52,737 nucleotides of DNA, from the NCBI RefSeq assembly GCF_000003815.2, contig NC_049997.1:15121141-15173877 (forward strand), written 5' to 3'. Origin of the DNA: Branchiostoma floridae (lineage: Eukaryota; Chordata; Leptocardii; Amphioxiformes; Branchiostomatidae). Below the pieces are notes generated by a model. The model had not been told where the DNA came from. It searched no databases and saw only the letters and a list, made by a program, of their open reading frames with translations. A program made the translations under genes and the position numbers. Below are positions 1 to 12,900 of the stretch, piece by piece; position 1 is the stretch's first letter; the number at the start of each line of letters is the position of its first letter.

Positions 1-132
1 AGACTTTTTTAAGTTTTCCAGGTCTGCTCAAAATAGTCATCTCGGAAGTTAGGTACATGTAACTAAGGAAGAGGACTAAGCTAACAGGAGGCTACTGTTG
101 GTTCGTGGGCGCCAGAGAAAGTATTTGCATGC

Positions 133-1110
133 AGGATAGGAACTTGTGTGGTGGCACCTTGTAGCAAATCCTCTGAAGAGCTGTTTTAAGACTTCCTCAA
201 ATGCAGCAATACACACAGGACATCCCAAATGTCATTTCAGAAGCTATACTTGATGATGGTGTCAAATTGACAACTACAACTACGAGTTGTAGGATAGGAA
301 AGTTGAGTCATGGCACTTTATAGCCAAGTGGTCTCCAGAAACATTCCCCCTGTAGAAAATACAGGACATTCCATTTTGTCATTTTACATGGCAACTAGTA
401 CTTCACAATGGTTTCAGATTGACACCTTTAAAAACAGGATGGGAGAGATCTTGCAGGATAGGAAACTTGCGTTATTGTATTGTACTTTCTAGCAAAGTGG
501 TCTTTAAAACATTCCCCTTGCAGAAATATACACAGGACATTCTCAATGTTATTTTACAATGCTACTTTTCAAATTGAGTCCTGCAAGGTAGGAAAGTTGT
601 GTCACAGCACTTTGTAGCAAAGTGGTCTTTAAAATCTTTCTGCAATACAAGAACACACAGAGGACATGTCTTAAAAAGCTACAGTCAAACCTGTATTAGG
701 GGCCACCTCTACAGAGGGGCCACCTGTCCATAGTGGCCACTTTTTGTCGGTCCCTTGGGTATTTTATCTACAAGTTGCCACCTCTATACAGAGGCCACCT
801 GTCTATAGTGGCCAAATTTGTCCGGTCCCTTGAGTGGCCGCTATAGACAGGTTTGACTGTACTTTTTCAAATTGACACCTTAAAAACAGTCTTGTCAGAT
901 AGCAAAGTTGCGTCAGGCGCTTTAGTAGCAAAGTCGTCTTTCTGCAATGCAACAATACACACAGGATATTCCATATGTCTTAAAAAGCTACTTTACGACC
1001 GTTTCAAATTGACACCTTAAAAACAGTCTTGTCAGATAGTTGCGGAAAGTTGCGTTACATATGTCTTAAAAGCTACTTTACAACAGTTTCAAATTGACAC
1101 CTTTAAAAAC
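133..1110. repeat. Tandem array, about 6 copies of a 130-165-bp unit
   Basis: Diverged copies begin near 133, 291, 455, 586, 895 and 1031. Each has a start like (A)GGATAGGAAAGTTG, a TAGCAAAGTGGTCTTT block, CACACAGGACAT, and an end TTTCAAATTGACACCTTAAA. The copy starting at 586 is interrupted by the MITE at 680-861. It lies in the intron downstream of the last exon seen. Confidence 0.85.
680..861. mobile_element. TA-flanked MITE inserted in the tandem array
   Basis: Terminal inverted repeats TACAGTCAAACCTGT and ACAGGTTTGACTGTA enclose GGCCACCTCTA/TAGTGGCC-rich sequence. The flanks read AAGC-TA and TA-CTTT. The next tandem copy shows the unoccupied site AAAAAGCTACTTTA, proving a TA target duplication. 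This is typical of Tc1/mariner-like non-autonomous elements. Confidence 0.88.
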
Positions 1111-1130
1111 AGCCCTCCCCTCATATGTAC

Positions 1131-2430
1131 ATGTAAATAAAGCCTAGACACCTTTTTTGTGTAAACCTTAAGGTTTTCAGACAACCGAGCCAGACACCAC
1201 TTTTGTTATCAGGAATTTGCCACCCAAACAAGTACACACCAAAGCACTCGCTAAGGTAACAACACGGAGAGATCATGTTAGCCAAGGGCTTAAGAAGGCA
1301 AATGGCACAGATGAACTAGATAACATATTAAAGGCCCTATCCAAGTAAAACAAATAGTGACTTTTCGGTCCTTTTATTTTTGGCCTAGAAAAAGTCTTTA
1401 GATACAAAGGAAACAAATCGTGCAGATCTCGCAATGCCAGGGGCTACCGTACATTGCACAACAGACTGAGTATATACAATGGGGTCTGCATGGGGGGTTA
1501 GTGATTGCAGATTGATCACACAACTTGTCAGCACTGATAACATGTTATGTTAAATTCAACCCATTATGTTTAATGTTGAGTTCGAGAATTCTGGTAACAA
1601 ATAACAGAATTGAAATGGGTTATTATGGGTTTTCATAAAAAGGCAAGAATGCCCCCACATAGCTGTTAGCGTAGAAAAACTAGCTAAAGGCACCTGTTGG
1701 GACACTACCTTTAGTAGTAACTTACATACAGCTATTTAGAGTAATGGAAAGTTAACAATTTGTAGTTTTACTATTGATTGTAAGCTTGTAGAACTTTATG
1801 AGTTGGAATATCCGAATAATAAGATCAAAAATCATTTTTAAGTTAACATATGGTGCCATGAATAGATAAAGGTTCAAACAAACAATAGGTGTTTTCATAC
1901 TGTCAGTCATGCCCCCCTCCCACCACCAGAGAAACATCTTATCAAGGAAATCTAAGAAATTGAAACTAAGAAATTTCCTGTCTTCCTTTGTGTAATCTGG
2001 ATGTTGTTCTTTTGTAATGAGATGTCACTCATTTAAAGTTTTTCTTCAGATTTTATCACATTGACAACAAACCTGTGACATCTTCGAATGCTCCAGGAAT
2101 TTTTCTGACAAGCATTCTTGTGAAATCTTCTGTGTCAGCAGTCTTTTTGCCTTTATCTTCTAAGGGATTGGGTATGAGAATCAGGAAGAACATTTCTTCT
2201 TGTTGACTTCAATTACTCTTGATATGCAGAGAACCACTTTCCCTTTAGAAGGTTTTACATCTTGAAGGAAGATTAGCTATCGAGCTCTTCCTGACTTTTA
2301 AGCTTTTTGCCCTTCAATAACTACAAATTTTAGGTAAAAAGGTAACATGAAAGGTAGTGCCATAGTCTGAGGCTGTCCATTGTCTCTAGGGTGTCGTATT
2401 GGAAGACAGAATCCAACCTTCTCCTTCCTT
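1131..2430. other. Intronic sequence, nothing recognised
   Basis: AT-rich DNA without supported exons. Short open frames here lack splice borders and coding character. Confidence 0.6.
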
Positions 2431-2439
2431 TGCCTTTTA

Positions 2440-2610
2440 CCTCCCAAACCAATGTCAGGTAGCCATTTTTCACCTGGGTGAAGTTAGGAAAGAAAGATGT
2501 CCCAAGGACAAATATCTTGCCAGGAATCGAACCCATAAACCTCTACATGTACATGTAGCTCTTGAGTCCGCCAGCCTAGCACTCAGCTATTCGATGTCAT
2601 ACCCACCATT
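2440..2610 (-). mobile_element. tRNA-derived SINE copy (minus)
   Basis: Read on the minus strand there is a tRNA-like head with GCTGAGTGCTAGGC and box B GGGTTCGATTCC. It is followed by a segment (complement of CATTTTTCACCTGGGTGAAG) shared with the copies near 16.55, 18.77 and 15.5 kb. The ends are not resolved. Confidence 0.7.
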
Positions 2611-2643
2611 CCACGCCACATAGGATTTAACCGTTCACATTTC

Positions 2644-2739
2644 TAGCATAGTATCCAGCCGTATCATAGTTCCTGAGTCTCTTCTGTCCTTTCTGACAGA
2701 AGAGACTCGAGAGCTATAATACGGCTGGATACCAGGCTA
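2644..2739. mobile_element. Palindromic MITE, TAGCCTGGTATCCAGC family
   Basis: An inverted-repeat element ending TAATACGGCTGGATACCAGG at one side and a decayed TAGCATAGTATCCAGCCGTA at the other, with an AGTCTCTTCTGT...CAGAAGAGACT core. It is a sibling of 26750-26841. A further end fragment of the same family lies at 2752-2778. Confidence 0.8.
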
Positions 2740-3440
2740 GAGTTGTAGGCAAGAATAATATGGCTGGATACCAGGCTATCACAATTCTGGCCAAATTTTT
2801 TTTAGTGCCCACAAACAAAACAGTGTATCCACGAAGCCTACAGCTCTTATGTAAATGGTAAGAGATCTATTCCTGCTTTTCTTGGACCTGAATACAGACA
2901 AGCTATAGGAACCCCACAGACCACTAAGCTACAGTGCAACCCTAAAGATAAGCGACTCTACAAGGATCAGGAGCTGAGCACCTTTTAAGATTAGAGGGAG
3001 GACTTTACACTCTAAACATGTCCTTACAAGGGCATAGGAGATTATTGGACTAAACACAGACTCTGTAATGGTTATCTGTTGACTTTTAGGTAAGCTGCCA
3101 CTTTCTGAATACCATACATAAGTTGCAAATTTGTCTGGCTTGTGTCACATGAATAATAATAATGTTTGAAACAACAGAATAAGGAGTGACACTCAAGTTG
3201 CCTTTTTTTACCCATTTAGATGTTAGCCACAATAACAGTTAATACAGAAAATTTCTTCTTGTCAAAATCAAAATAAATTTCATCTTCAAATATCTTGAAA
3301 TGTTTTTTTTTCGGGTTGACCTTTTACTATAAAATCATAACACACGTGCACAGTAAATATGTATTTCACTACTATGTACAAAATAATTTTTCAATGACAA
3401 ATTCAAAACACCAAAAAACCTACTGTTACCACAAAATCCG

Positions 3441-3654
3441 CGCTGTCTCCAATACCTGTCCCTCTATCCTGGGATGGAAATTTGCTTGTTGGGACAGAAA
3501 ATAATTTTACCACATTCGTCCCAGACATGACATAAAAACTGTTTAAATTGTACTTTCATAAGCTTAAAATGACATATCTAACCAGAATGATTAACAATAT
3601 AGGCTCTCAAACAAGGAGTGGGACGGAAAAAACTGAAAGCTGGAGACAGCCCTG
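3441..3654. mobile_element. MITE with GCTGTCTCCA termini
   Basis: Ends GCTGTCTCCA...TGGAGACAGC around a GGGATGGAAATTTGCTTGTT motif. It is homologous to 39391-39594, where the termini read CAGGGCTGTCTC...GACAGCCCT. It ends 75 bp from the PDZ-end exon. hAT-like by its CAGGG ends (inference). Confidence 0.75.
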
Positions 3655-3729
3655 CACAAAAAAGAAGCACTGCAAAAGTAGGTACATTTACAGTAACAAA
3701 GTCTGAAGGAAATGATGAGAAATTTGTAC

Positions 3730-3961
3730 CTAGAAATTCCTTGGCAATGGTATCCTCTCTTCTCAGATCCACAATTTCGTCCTGGTCTCGCGGTGAGCTG
3801 ACCGCGATGCTGATCCTCTTCTGAGCGTCCTTCTGTCGCTGCAGCGCCGCTCGCAGCTGTGGGTCCACGGTCACAACCGTCATCACCACCACGTCCCGCG
3901 ACTCACGGATCAGCTCCACCACTTGGGCGTGCGTGAAGCGACGAACGTCCTCGCCATTGAT
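3730..3961 (-). CDS. SHANK: SHANK exon: PDZ end and post-PDZ linker
   Basis: A 232-nt exon, phase 0 in and phase 1 out (acceptor TTTGCAG, donor CTAG|GTACAA). It encodes INGEDVRRFTHAQVVELIRE, the PDZ alpha-B helix. The His in FTHAQVV (about aa 717) marks a class I PDZ that selects S/T-x-Phi C-termini such as GKAP. A basic linker follows (RAALQRQKDAQKR) and then DEIVDLRREDTIAKEFLG. The next downstream exon is not in the window. The donor choice is less certain than the other borders. Confidence 0.92.
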
Positions 3962-6900
3962 CTGCAAACAGGGAGGGCAAAGGATGTCAAGAATGAAATG
4001 ATATAATAAAGTTATTGTACTATTATGTTTTCCTTATTTTCTGTATAAATACTGATCTGTTTAGCTCTGCGAAACCATGGTTTGATGGTTTTGATTTGTG
4101 TGATTATGATCATGATTTGATATCTGGTCTGTAATCTGATTTATATTGTATGTGTCTTATAAGCCCATGTGGGCTGGGCGTTCTAACACATGACACATTA
4201 ATAAAATTCATTCATTCATTCATTCATTGATCACAACTAGGGGTGGGTACCGGTACAGAGAATGAAGGAACAGGTCCGGACCAGGTCCAGAGGATCAGGT
4301 CCAGGTCCGGACATGAACCTAGACCTAATTGTTTGAAAACTTATGAATGGGAGATACTCGAAACAATGGTCCATTTTGCTCCACAGGATTCTGTTTGGTG
4401 GAGTATCCGACTTCTACTGGCGTTTTGAAATCCTATCTTCATGTAAACAACACTAACAACATCTGTTTTAGACCAAGTTTGACTGTAGAAACTTGTGAAA
4501 CAACAAGAGGGGCGAGTAGAACAGAAATAAACAATATATACAAATATCCTGACCGACCCGGGGATCCAACCCCGGTCCTCAGGATCACAACACTAGCAGC
4601 GTAACTGACTGACCCAAAAACCCAAAAGGCGTTTGGCATGGTCAGTTAGCACTACTTGAACCCCCGTACTGTTACACTTGGTAAAAATGACTATCAACTC
4701 TCCCCTACTTCGCTCTTGTTCTTTTGCTTGGACCTGTAGGCCACAAACACATGAACACCTGCCGGTATTATCTGTTCGTTTTCTAATCGGTCCAAAATCT
4801 GGTAGACAGATTTTTATCAGGTCTGGTTTTCCTGGAATGGTCCAACAAGAAAATACGGTTTTGTCACATCTGACCAACAGTGCATCATATGCAAGATGTA
4901 TTGTAAGTCTTAACACTTGACTTATCATGTTTTAGTGCTTTTATTTTTTAAGTGACCTCTCCATCTAGAATTCCGTGTTTTGCATTTCTGAAGCATCATA
5001 CTAGTAGTCTAAAGGATTGTGTCAGCCACAAATCAACTTGAACCGTCCTTTTCTCCGAACTGAGAAAATAAATGATAAACGTGCATCTGTCTTCAAATTG
5101 GTACCAGAAAAACTTAAAGAACTAAGTAGAAATGTCTTTCAAATTTTGTGTTTGATCTCTGATTAAAACTAATAAAAAAGGCTTTTTTGTTGTGTACAAA
5201 ATGTACCACCAGTTTAAGAAAAAACGGTTTCTGTATTTTCACTCAAGGGTATTTTTCTTAAACCAAGTTAACAGCCATTAAATGTTCTCTAAGGGAGGCT
5301 ACAGGGTTGAGTGGACCACACAAGTGGTAATTGCTTTAACTTTGCTGTTGGCTTGGAAGTAATCCAGGGCAGTGACACTGCTGTATAATAATATATGGGT
5401 GAGTGCCTGCAGTATCATTGTGACTCAATAGGGGGCACTTTTAGCTTGTAGCAAGAGTAAGACGAAGATGCACACTGCAAAAAAGTCTGCCAGTTACAGT
5501 CAACTTTGTCACTGAAACAATCAGATTTGCTGATTGATTCAGTGGCTGGAATATTTCTCAATATCACTTATAAAATAAACATAAAGTGCTGTCAAAGAAT
5601 TCATATCAATCTTGTTTTGCAACATAGTCATTACTTATTTCTAAAAAGCATGATATTGAGATACCCAAAAAGTGTTATGCATAGTATTACATATATATGA
5701 TTACAAATTGATGTTAAGCATTGCTGGCTGTCCTAGATACTGTAGAAGGATAAATTTTGGTGGTTTCATTTTTGCAGTTTTAGTGTTGACCTCATCTCTT
5801 TATTTTTTTGTTCTTTCAAATCTTTTTTGACCTTCTTAAATGTTCTATGACATTAGTATACATTTTCTGATATCAATTTATTTTGCAATCCCCGGACTGC
5901 CAACACACCATGTTATCCTTACTACAAAATTAAATCCCTGCAAGCATCTCCCCTTTTACAGCATAACCATTGCTTAGACTAGATACCCCCATGCAGACCC
6001 TCACATCTACCTGGAGTAGGAAGTCTCCCTTTTTCAGCCCCGCCCTCTCAGCCACGCTGTTAGGATCGATACTCTCCATGTACTGCAGGGCAGGGTGGGC
6101 TAGTGTCGGGGTGAAAGGCACGTTCGGGTTCAGGGCTGGGGAAAAAACAAACAGATGACAGTTTATTAACAAGAATCTTTGTCGCAATCTTCAGAAGCTG
6201 TAAAAATCAAAGTTACTATCGAGGCACATACGCAACAGATAGATCCTGACTGTCCATTACAATTAGTAGTTCAACCAATGATAGCCTGGTAGTTAGCAGG
6301 TAGCAATTAGAGAGTAGTTACATGTTCGTCACATATATTCCTTTTGAACGAGGTGGCAATGGGATCGGTCTAATACTGTAGACTTGGAGTGAAAGATGGA
6401 ATACTTTGTAGGACGGTATAATTGAAAAGTCATATAGATTTGAGGTTTACACTTGATCAATACACAACATGTTTACAAAAAGGAAACAGTCAAATAGAAA
6501 AAAATCAGTGTTTGACACTTTTGACAGAAAAGTTCTGTACAAACACAAAAGAACAATGACAGTGAAAGTACACAACAGCTTGTAATAGTTGTTTTACAGT
6601 TATAGAAGATGTGAGCTTTCAGTTATATGAAGCGTATCCACACCTTGTAAGATGCAAGGTTGACATGTTCACGCTTGGTAGATGTAAGATGCAAGGTTAA
6701 TTTGCATGTTCGAATTTGGTCCATGTAAGGTGTGAGGTTAATTTGCATGTTTGAATTCGGTACATGTAACTTTGTAAGATGTAAGGTTTGCAAGCTCACA
6801 CTTGAGGGTAATTTGTATTATCCCACTTGGTACATGTAAGATGTGAAGTAAATTTGCTTGGTCCATGTAAGATGTGAGGTATGCATGCTCACAACAAGCA

Positions 6901-9900
6901 AGGTAAAAGCTTTGCATGTTCACAGTAGCGAGGTATAACTGCACATTCACACCGGGTGCTTACCCTCGTCCCCATCCCTTGGGGCTGTTGAGCAGCGAGG
7001 TTTGGGGTAAAACGGCACATGCAAAGTTAGCACATACACATGACTACATGTAGCCTATGGCATTTATGCAATATCTACCTAAAAAACACAGGAGAAGTTG
7101 ACAGATTCTGACACAAGAGATGTGCAAGCATGGTATGTACAAAATGGAGGACACAATGTAACATTACACTTAGACAAATACAGCCAAGAAGAACATGCAA
7201 CAATTCTGACAGCCAAGAACACTAAAAAGTTACAATTGAACAAAAAATCACACTGATGCTTGTTCTACTACAATTTACAGCTTTTAAAAATCAGTAGTAC
7301 TGTAGTAGTAGTACACTCAATACAAAAGAAATGGGAAATTATATTTTAGTAGTAAAATTCTGTCCAATATTGCCATCATCAATTGCACCATACACGTCAT
7401 GTATTACAAACCAGGAATTCTTCTATTCATGTATTTTTCTTTAAAATGGTGCCTAAATTTCTTTTCCAAAACAAGCACTAAAAACTAATTTTGTCAGGAA
7501 ATCTCCCCCCCCCCCAAAAAGGCTCAAAAGGTAATTTCAGCACTTTTGTTGTGTGCTAAACACATATAATCAGCTCTGGTGTTCAACCTTCAAATACAAT
7601 TCAGGAAAAAATGTGACAAAATTGGTATCATTGTAAGCTACAGGTAATAAAAAAGCTTTCCAATGATACATAACAATATACAATTATTGATTGATCAAAT
7701 GTAATGTTCTGAACATTTTCTATTGAGTGTACCTCTCTGATATTTAAAAAAAATACAAGTTGTATAAAGAAGATTTTCCAAGTCTTACTTTTTGCACCTC
7801 TCAGCACAAAGCCGAATCCATGCTGGTCCCTTTTCAAGACAGCAGTCCTGGGTTTGTTGTAACTGTGGGCGAAAACCACAAAATACATCGTAACACAATC
7901 AAATCTACGGTAATTCAATTAGACTCACAGAACTGAAACCATGATTTTATCAAGAGGCACTTAATGTCAATGATAATAACCACTTATTGCTCCTAATGGG
8001 TTAAAAAGGCTATGTTTTAAAAAGAGTTGATTTTTTTGTTCGTTGTTTTTTGTTCAACTGTTCAGTGACAAAACTACTACTACTTAAGTTTGTGTAAAAA
8101 TATTTTTCAATGTTGTGAAATGGACAATCCCCTTAGCAAACCTTGTTTTTTGAGGGAAGGCCTTAGAATGGATTTTGAGGAAGACTTATTGCTTCTCAAA
8201 TGACTTTGACAGTATGGACATTTGTTACAAAATTAACTACTCAACACTCTTCCTCCAGCCAAACCCATAACCAATCAAGAGTTAATTTACTATAATGAAA
8301 GACACAAACTCACAAGTTACAGAACAGCAGTCTCCAATACCGTAGCATTTCAGCACAGAAGATGCGGCATACTTTAACCAACCGTCTTCATTTCTAAACG
8401 ACCCTGCTATAAACGGTATCCCTTTTGGAAGTGTTACACCCTTACAGAAGGCCCCAAATCTACAGGCCCTCTGTTGGAGGATTGGGGATGTATTTATTCC
8501 CTTCAATCCAATTCTACTGAGATTGCAGCAACATCAATACTGCTCTATAGCCCATTAACCACAGAACAGGGACTGGGGCGCGCTGATGAGGTAATGGAAC
8601 TGTTATTGGTCCGTGGTGGCAGCGACCACGATAGATCTACCGTAATTCTCATCAACGTTGCTTGGGTGAGCGGCCGTGGGGAAAAAACGGTCAATGTTGG
8701 TACTTAATGTTGCCTTATTTTTCCAAAGTGGGTTGGGAATTGCAAGTAGGCAATATTGCTGTTTACATAGTCAGTAATGTACGAGTTTGCTAAACAGATG
8801 CATAGTCACGATTATGATGTCAAGTATTCAGAAAGACAGTTACAAGTGTTGTGTTATGACTATTTTACAAAATCCATTTCCAAAAACATCCCTTGTGAAT
8901 GGAACAGGTAAAAGGTTTCTTAATGTAGTCAAAAACTGAGTTATGTAGTTTGCACTGAGAATCAAAAACAGCCCGTCTATAACTGTTTATGAAGCACTAG
9001 GTACAGCATAATGTGATCACTATTAATTGAAAACAGTTTATGAAGTACTAGCAACAGTATTATGTGATTGGTAAAAAGACTATTGGGGTTTCTACACACA
9101 AAAGACACCAGTAATTTTGAGACACACTTTGAAGTTTATCAAACTACATGACTGTACTCTCCAAGCCAGAATGATCATACTGTCCCATTTTAGCTCTTTT
9201 CAGTTTGTAATGCTTAGCTCATAATGATTCAATGTATAAAAATGTACAAAATGTATCAGTAAACTATATTGGAAAACAGCATTTAATTTATCAAAACTGT
9301 TAACTGGGGTCTGCATGGGGAGGGGGGCATCAACATTCTACACTAAAGTCAGGAAGGCAGCGACCAAGTGTTACATTAAAGTTGCACCCTATTTTCGTTT
9401 TACATTAAACTCTGGCACAACTTTAGAATGCACCAATAACCTCTTCAAATAACCTGCAGCTTCAAATAACCTGCAATTAAAAGCTCTCATTACAAGCCCA
9501 CTTTACTACGCATCAGGTACTAATTACCTGCGATACAAAGCTCTTGAGGTTCAAATGCACAAACAACAATTGGCCAAGTTTGAAATAAGACAATTTAACT
9601 ATCTCCAGCTCCAGTGTTACTATCCTGTTACACCTTTATCACTCTCTTTCCAATTTGAAATGTTACTCATAAACTGGGGTCTGCGTGTCCTTTTATGTAA
9701 GAACGTAAATAGCCATTTTAATTCTACATAATTCGTAGCCGAATTGCTCAACAGTAACCTACAGCGTAATTAGTGCATTCTACGTAAAGCGAAATTGGTG
9801 CCTGATTTAGCCTAAACAGCCTACAAACTCAACTGCTGCCTTTCTGCATAGTGTAGACAGGGTTGGACAAGTTTTCTAAAATACACCTGTCCTATCGTGC

Positions 9901-12900
9901 ATGTACATTAAAATGTTTTTAGCTTACCCAGAATCTAAATGACGATTTTCTAATGTATTGTCACTCCCAGCATTGGAATTCTTTTTTTGGTGGCTCTATT
10001 TTTTCCAATGATTGATACCATGACTGTGAAAAGTGACGAGTATCAAAATCTCACTCAATGACATGCAAAAATCTTACTTGCCCAATCAGGCAAGTACAAT
10101 GTAGGGCAGGACATGCACTTGCGCAATCAGCACTTTCACTTGCCCAGGACAATCGGAATACTGGACTTGTCCAACACTGGTAGAGCATTGATGGTTTCCA
10201 CTTACAAACATTCTGCATACAGAACAGTAGATCAGATCTTACCTGTTCTCCAAGGGTAAGACAGGTGCAGTTTTAGCCCTGTGCATCCTTTGCTCCCTCA
10301 GTGCCTTCACCCCAGCTGTAAAACACACAAAACACGCTCGATAAACATCACACTTTCAACAGCACACCTGAAAGTATCGACACTAAGGCATGAGATATTT
10401 CCCCACAAGTGCTCCACTTCTGCATTGTGACTCATCTTTGCTGCTGGACAGGATTGTCAAAAGTCGAAGATTGGTCTTGAACAGATGGAAAGGATTGTGA
10501 AAGAACGGTGACCATACTAGGAAACTAGGACAGTCTGGTTGGGTAAGAAGTACCGCAATACATCTCTAGCAGTTCATGTAGAGCTGGTAAAGTGGACAGC
10601 ATCATCCAATAAGGCTACGTATTACATCTAACAATGTATCAGAGTCACATTTTTTCAATGTTGATACACCCCATCACTCTATCTCGGAAGTAAAGCAACT
10701 TGCTGTCGAGTCAGTTCTTGGATGGGAGACCACCAAGGAAGACTGGATGCTGTAGCCGGGTCATATAGCTAAAGTAACTAACTGCCGAGTATGGCAGCTA
10801 AACACACTACACTACCGGTGGACTAGCCCCCTGCTGTTACATGTACAGTAGTGCTTGCACCTATGTGTGACCCAGGGCTTAGACGCGGAGATGGGTGCCG
10901 GGCCCGATGCACCTCCTGATCAGGGAGGTTGACCGCCTTAAGCTTGTTCTGATGTATGGGGAACTTCAGCTTAGCAACACTGTTACCACATCACACACTT
11001 CTAGGTATCTCTTGAGAATCAACCTAAGCTCCCACATCTCTGCACTACACTTATCTATCTTTCATGTAACAGTTTTAGGCAAACTCTTTAGTGCAGAGTT
11101 TGGGGGTAAGGATTACCTCAATCACTTCTAGATGCTCCGCTCGCTGTCGGCAAGATCTTTGAAGCTCGTAAAGGACTCCTTTAAGGGCTTTGAGAGTATT
11201 GGAAAAGTCTTTGGGCCTTTTAAACCACAACATACGTCTTTCTTTACATTGAGGTCCAAGACATCTTCAAAGGCTACAGTTAAGAATGTGAACACTTTAC
11301 AAATACTGATACACACATCATACATATCTGTACAGCAAGGCCGTAATACAACCTCTGGTTGCCAGTGTCTTGTTTTTATTTTGAATAAACCATTTAATTG
11401 ATTGATTGATTGATAAAATACTTCTTGCTTTTATTGTCTAAAGGCTATAATATCTTATATATATAGATGCAATGCACTTAAAGTTTCTTTTTAGTTTCCC
11501 TAGTTCTATCTCCATTAACTTTTATCATCCATACAATATAATATGTGACTGTAATAAATAATAAATGCAATTCAAACATGAAGAGTAAAAAATTTCCTTT
11601 TTTTAACATTTGGATACTATTAAGAAGTCAGTACTTGTTATTCTTCTTGTATACTATAACCAGAATATTTAAAACTTTATCAAACACATTAAGCATCTTG
11701 TATTAGTCCTTGATTTTTCAGAGCTTTCTCAAGATCTTGCAACCCACCGCCCTTAAAACCATCCCTAGCACATGTAATACCTGCTTATTGATCGGCCCCT
11801 AACCGATGATTTTTCAGCCGTAACTTCAAACACGGTGATGGCCTATTGATTATCATTCGCAAGTCTGCAACATTCCATACGCTCTATACTGACCCTACAG
11901 AACAGGTTAATTAGATCTCTTGATCTCAACTGTCTACCTGGATATCCGTTTTTCTCAACGACGGCAACATAAAGCCGCCCTAAGGAAAATAGATTTGCCG
12001 TCCAGTTTTACCAATTATACAGGTGCCAATAGCAATCTAGGATGTCCCAGATATATGAGTTAACTTCATTTGTCAGCAAGTGTTCGGATTGGCTTGTTTC
12101 AATGCTCCCTAGAGGGGGGTCACAAGTAATGGGTAGGTGGTGAGGGATCAAGGCTTGTTCAATCAGGAGTGTGGACGGAAATATGGACACGATCAGCAAT
12201 AATAACACAGGGGTGCTTTGTTATAGGGTGGTTATAGGGTGGTCACATTCATTGTAGTCTTATGTCCTTTTCACATTAAGCTTGTTTTCCTGATTTTTAT
12301 GTTCCGGCAAAGCACACAAGGAACAAGAAAAGTAACATTGTAAAGGTAGTTAGATGTATCAAATTAGTGAATAACATCATGAAGTTGGTACAAAAATGGA
12401 GTAGTACCTCGGGAAGCCACCAGGGAGCTCAAAAACCAGCTTCTGTCACAACCTGCCAAGTGAACATACCGAAATATGAAACCAATCCATCCAGCTGTTC
12501 TTACAAATGTAAGTTATCTTGTTCATCGCACACAAAAACACACGTTGTCACACAACTATTGCTGAAAACATAACCTCTATGATATGANNNNNNNNNNNNN
12601 NNNNNNNNNNNNNNNNNNNNNNNNNNNNNNNNNNNNNNNNNNNNNNNNNNNNNNNNNNNNNNNNNNNNNNNNNNNNNNNNNNNNNNNATTTTAATTCCCC
12701 AGCATGGTCTGCCCACCAGATTTGTTTATTGATGTTTTCTTCTAATAGCTTTGTTTAAGATTCCAGAGGTAAGAGAGGTAATGGTGGCCCCTCCCAGGGG
12801 CGTGTTTAGAATCTTGAGTCAATACTTCACATCTTTCGATATAGATAAGTTTGATGGAGTTGACCTACATTGTACTGTTGCCTGAAGGAGTCAATGTACT

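Noticed and set aside
133-1110. CRISPR-like array
   Set aside because: Units are long, diverged and without constant-length spacers in a eukaryotic intron; it is an ordinary tandem repeat.
3601-3824. Plus-strand frame over the PDZ-end exon
   Set aside because: Shadow of the minus-strand exon, which carries the PDZ motif.
8282-8506. Minus-strand open frame in a GC-richer block
   Set aside because: Splice sites are weak and phase-incompatible, with no family similarity; possibly an unrecognised repeat.
10660-10760. A functional 5S rRNA gene
   Set aside because: The 5' third is missing, box A is degraded, there is no T-run terminator after the gene length, and the sequence continues into a SINE body and tail.
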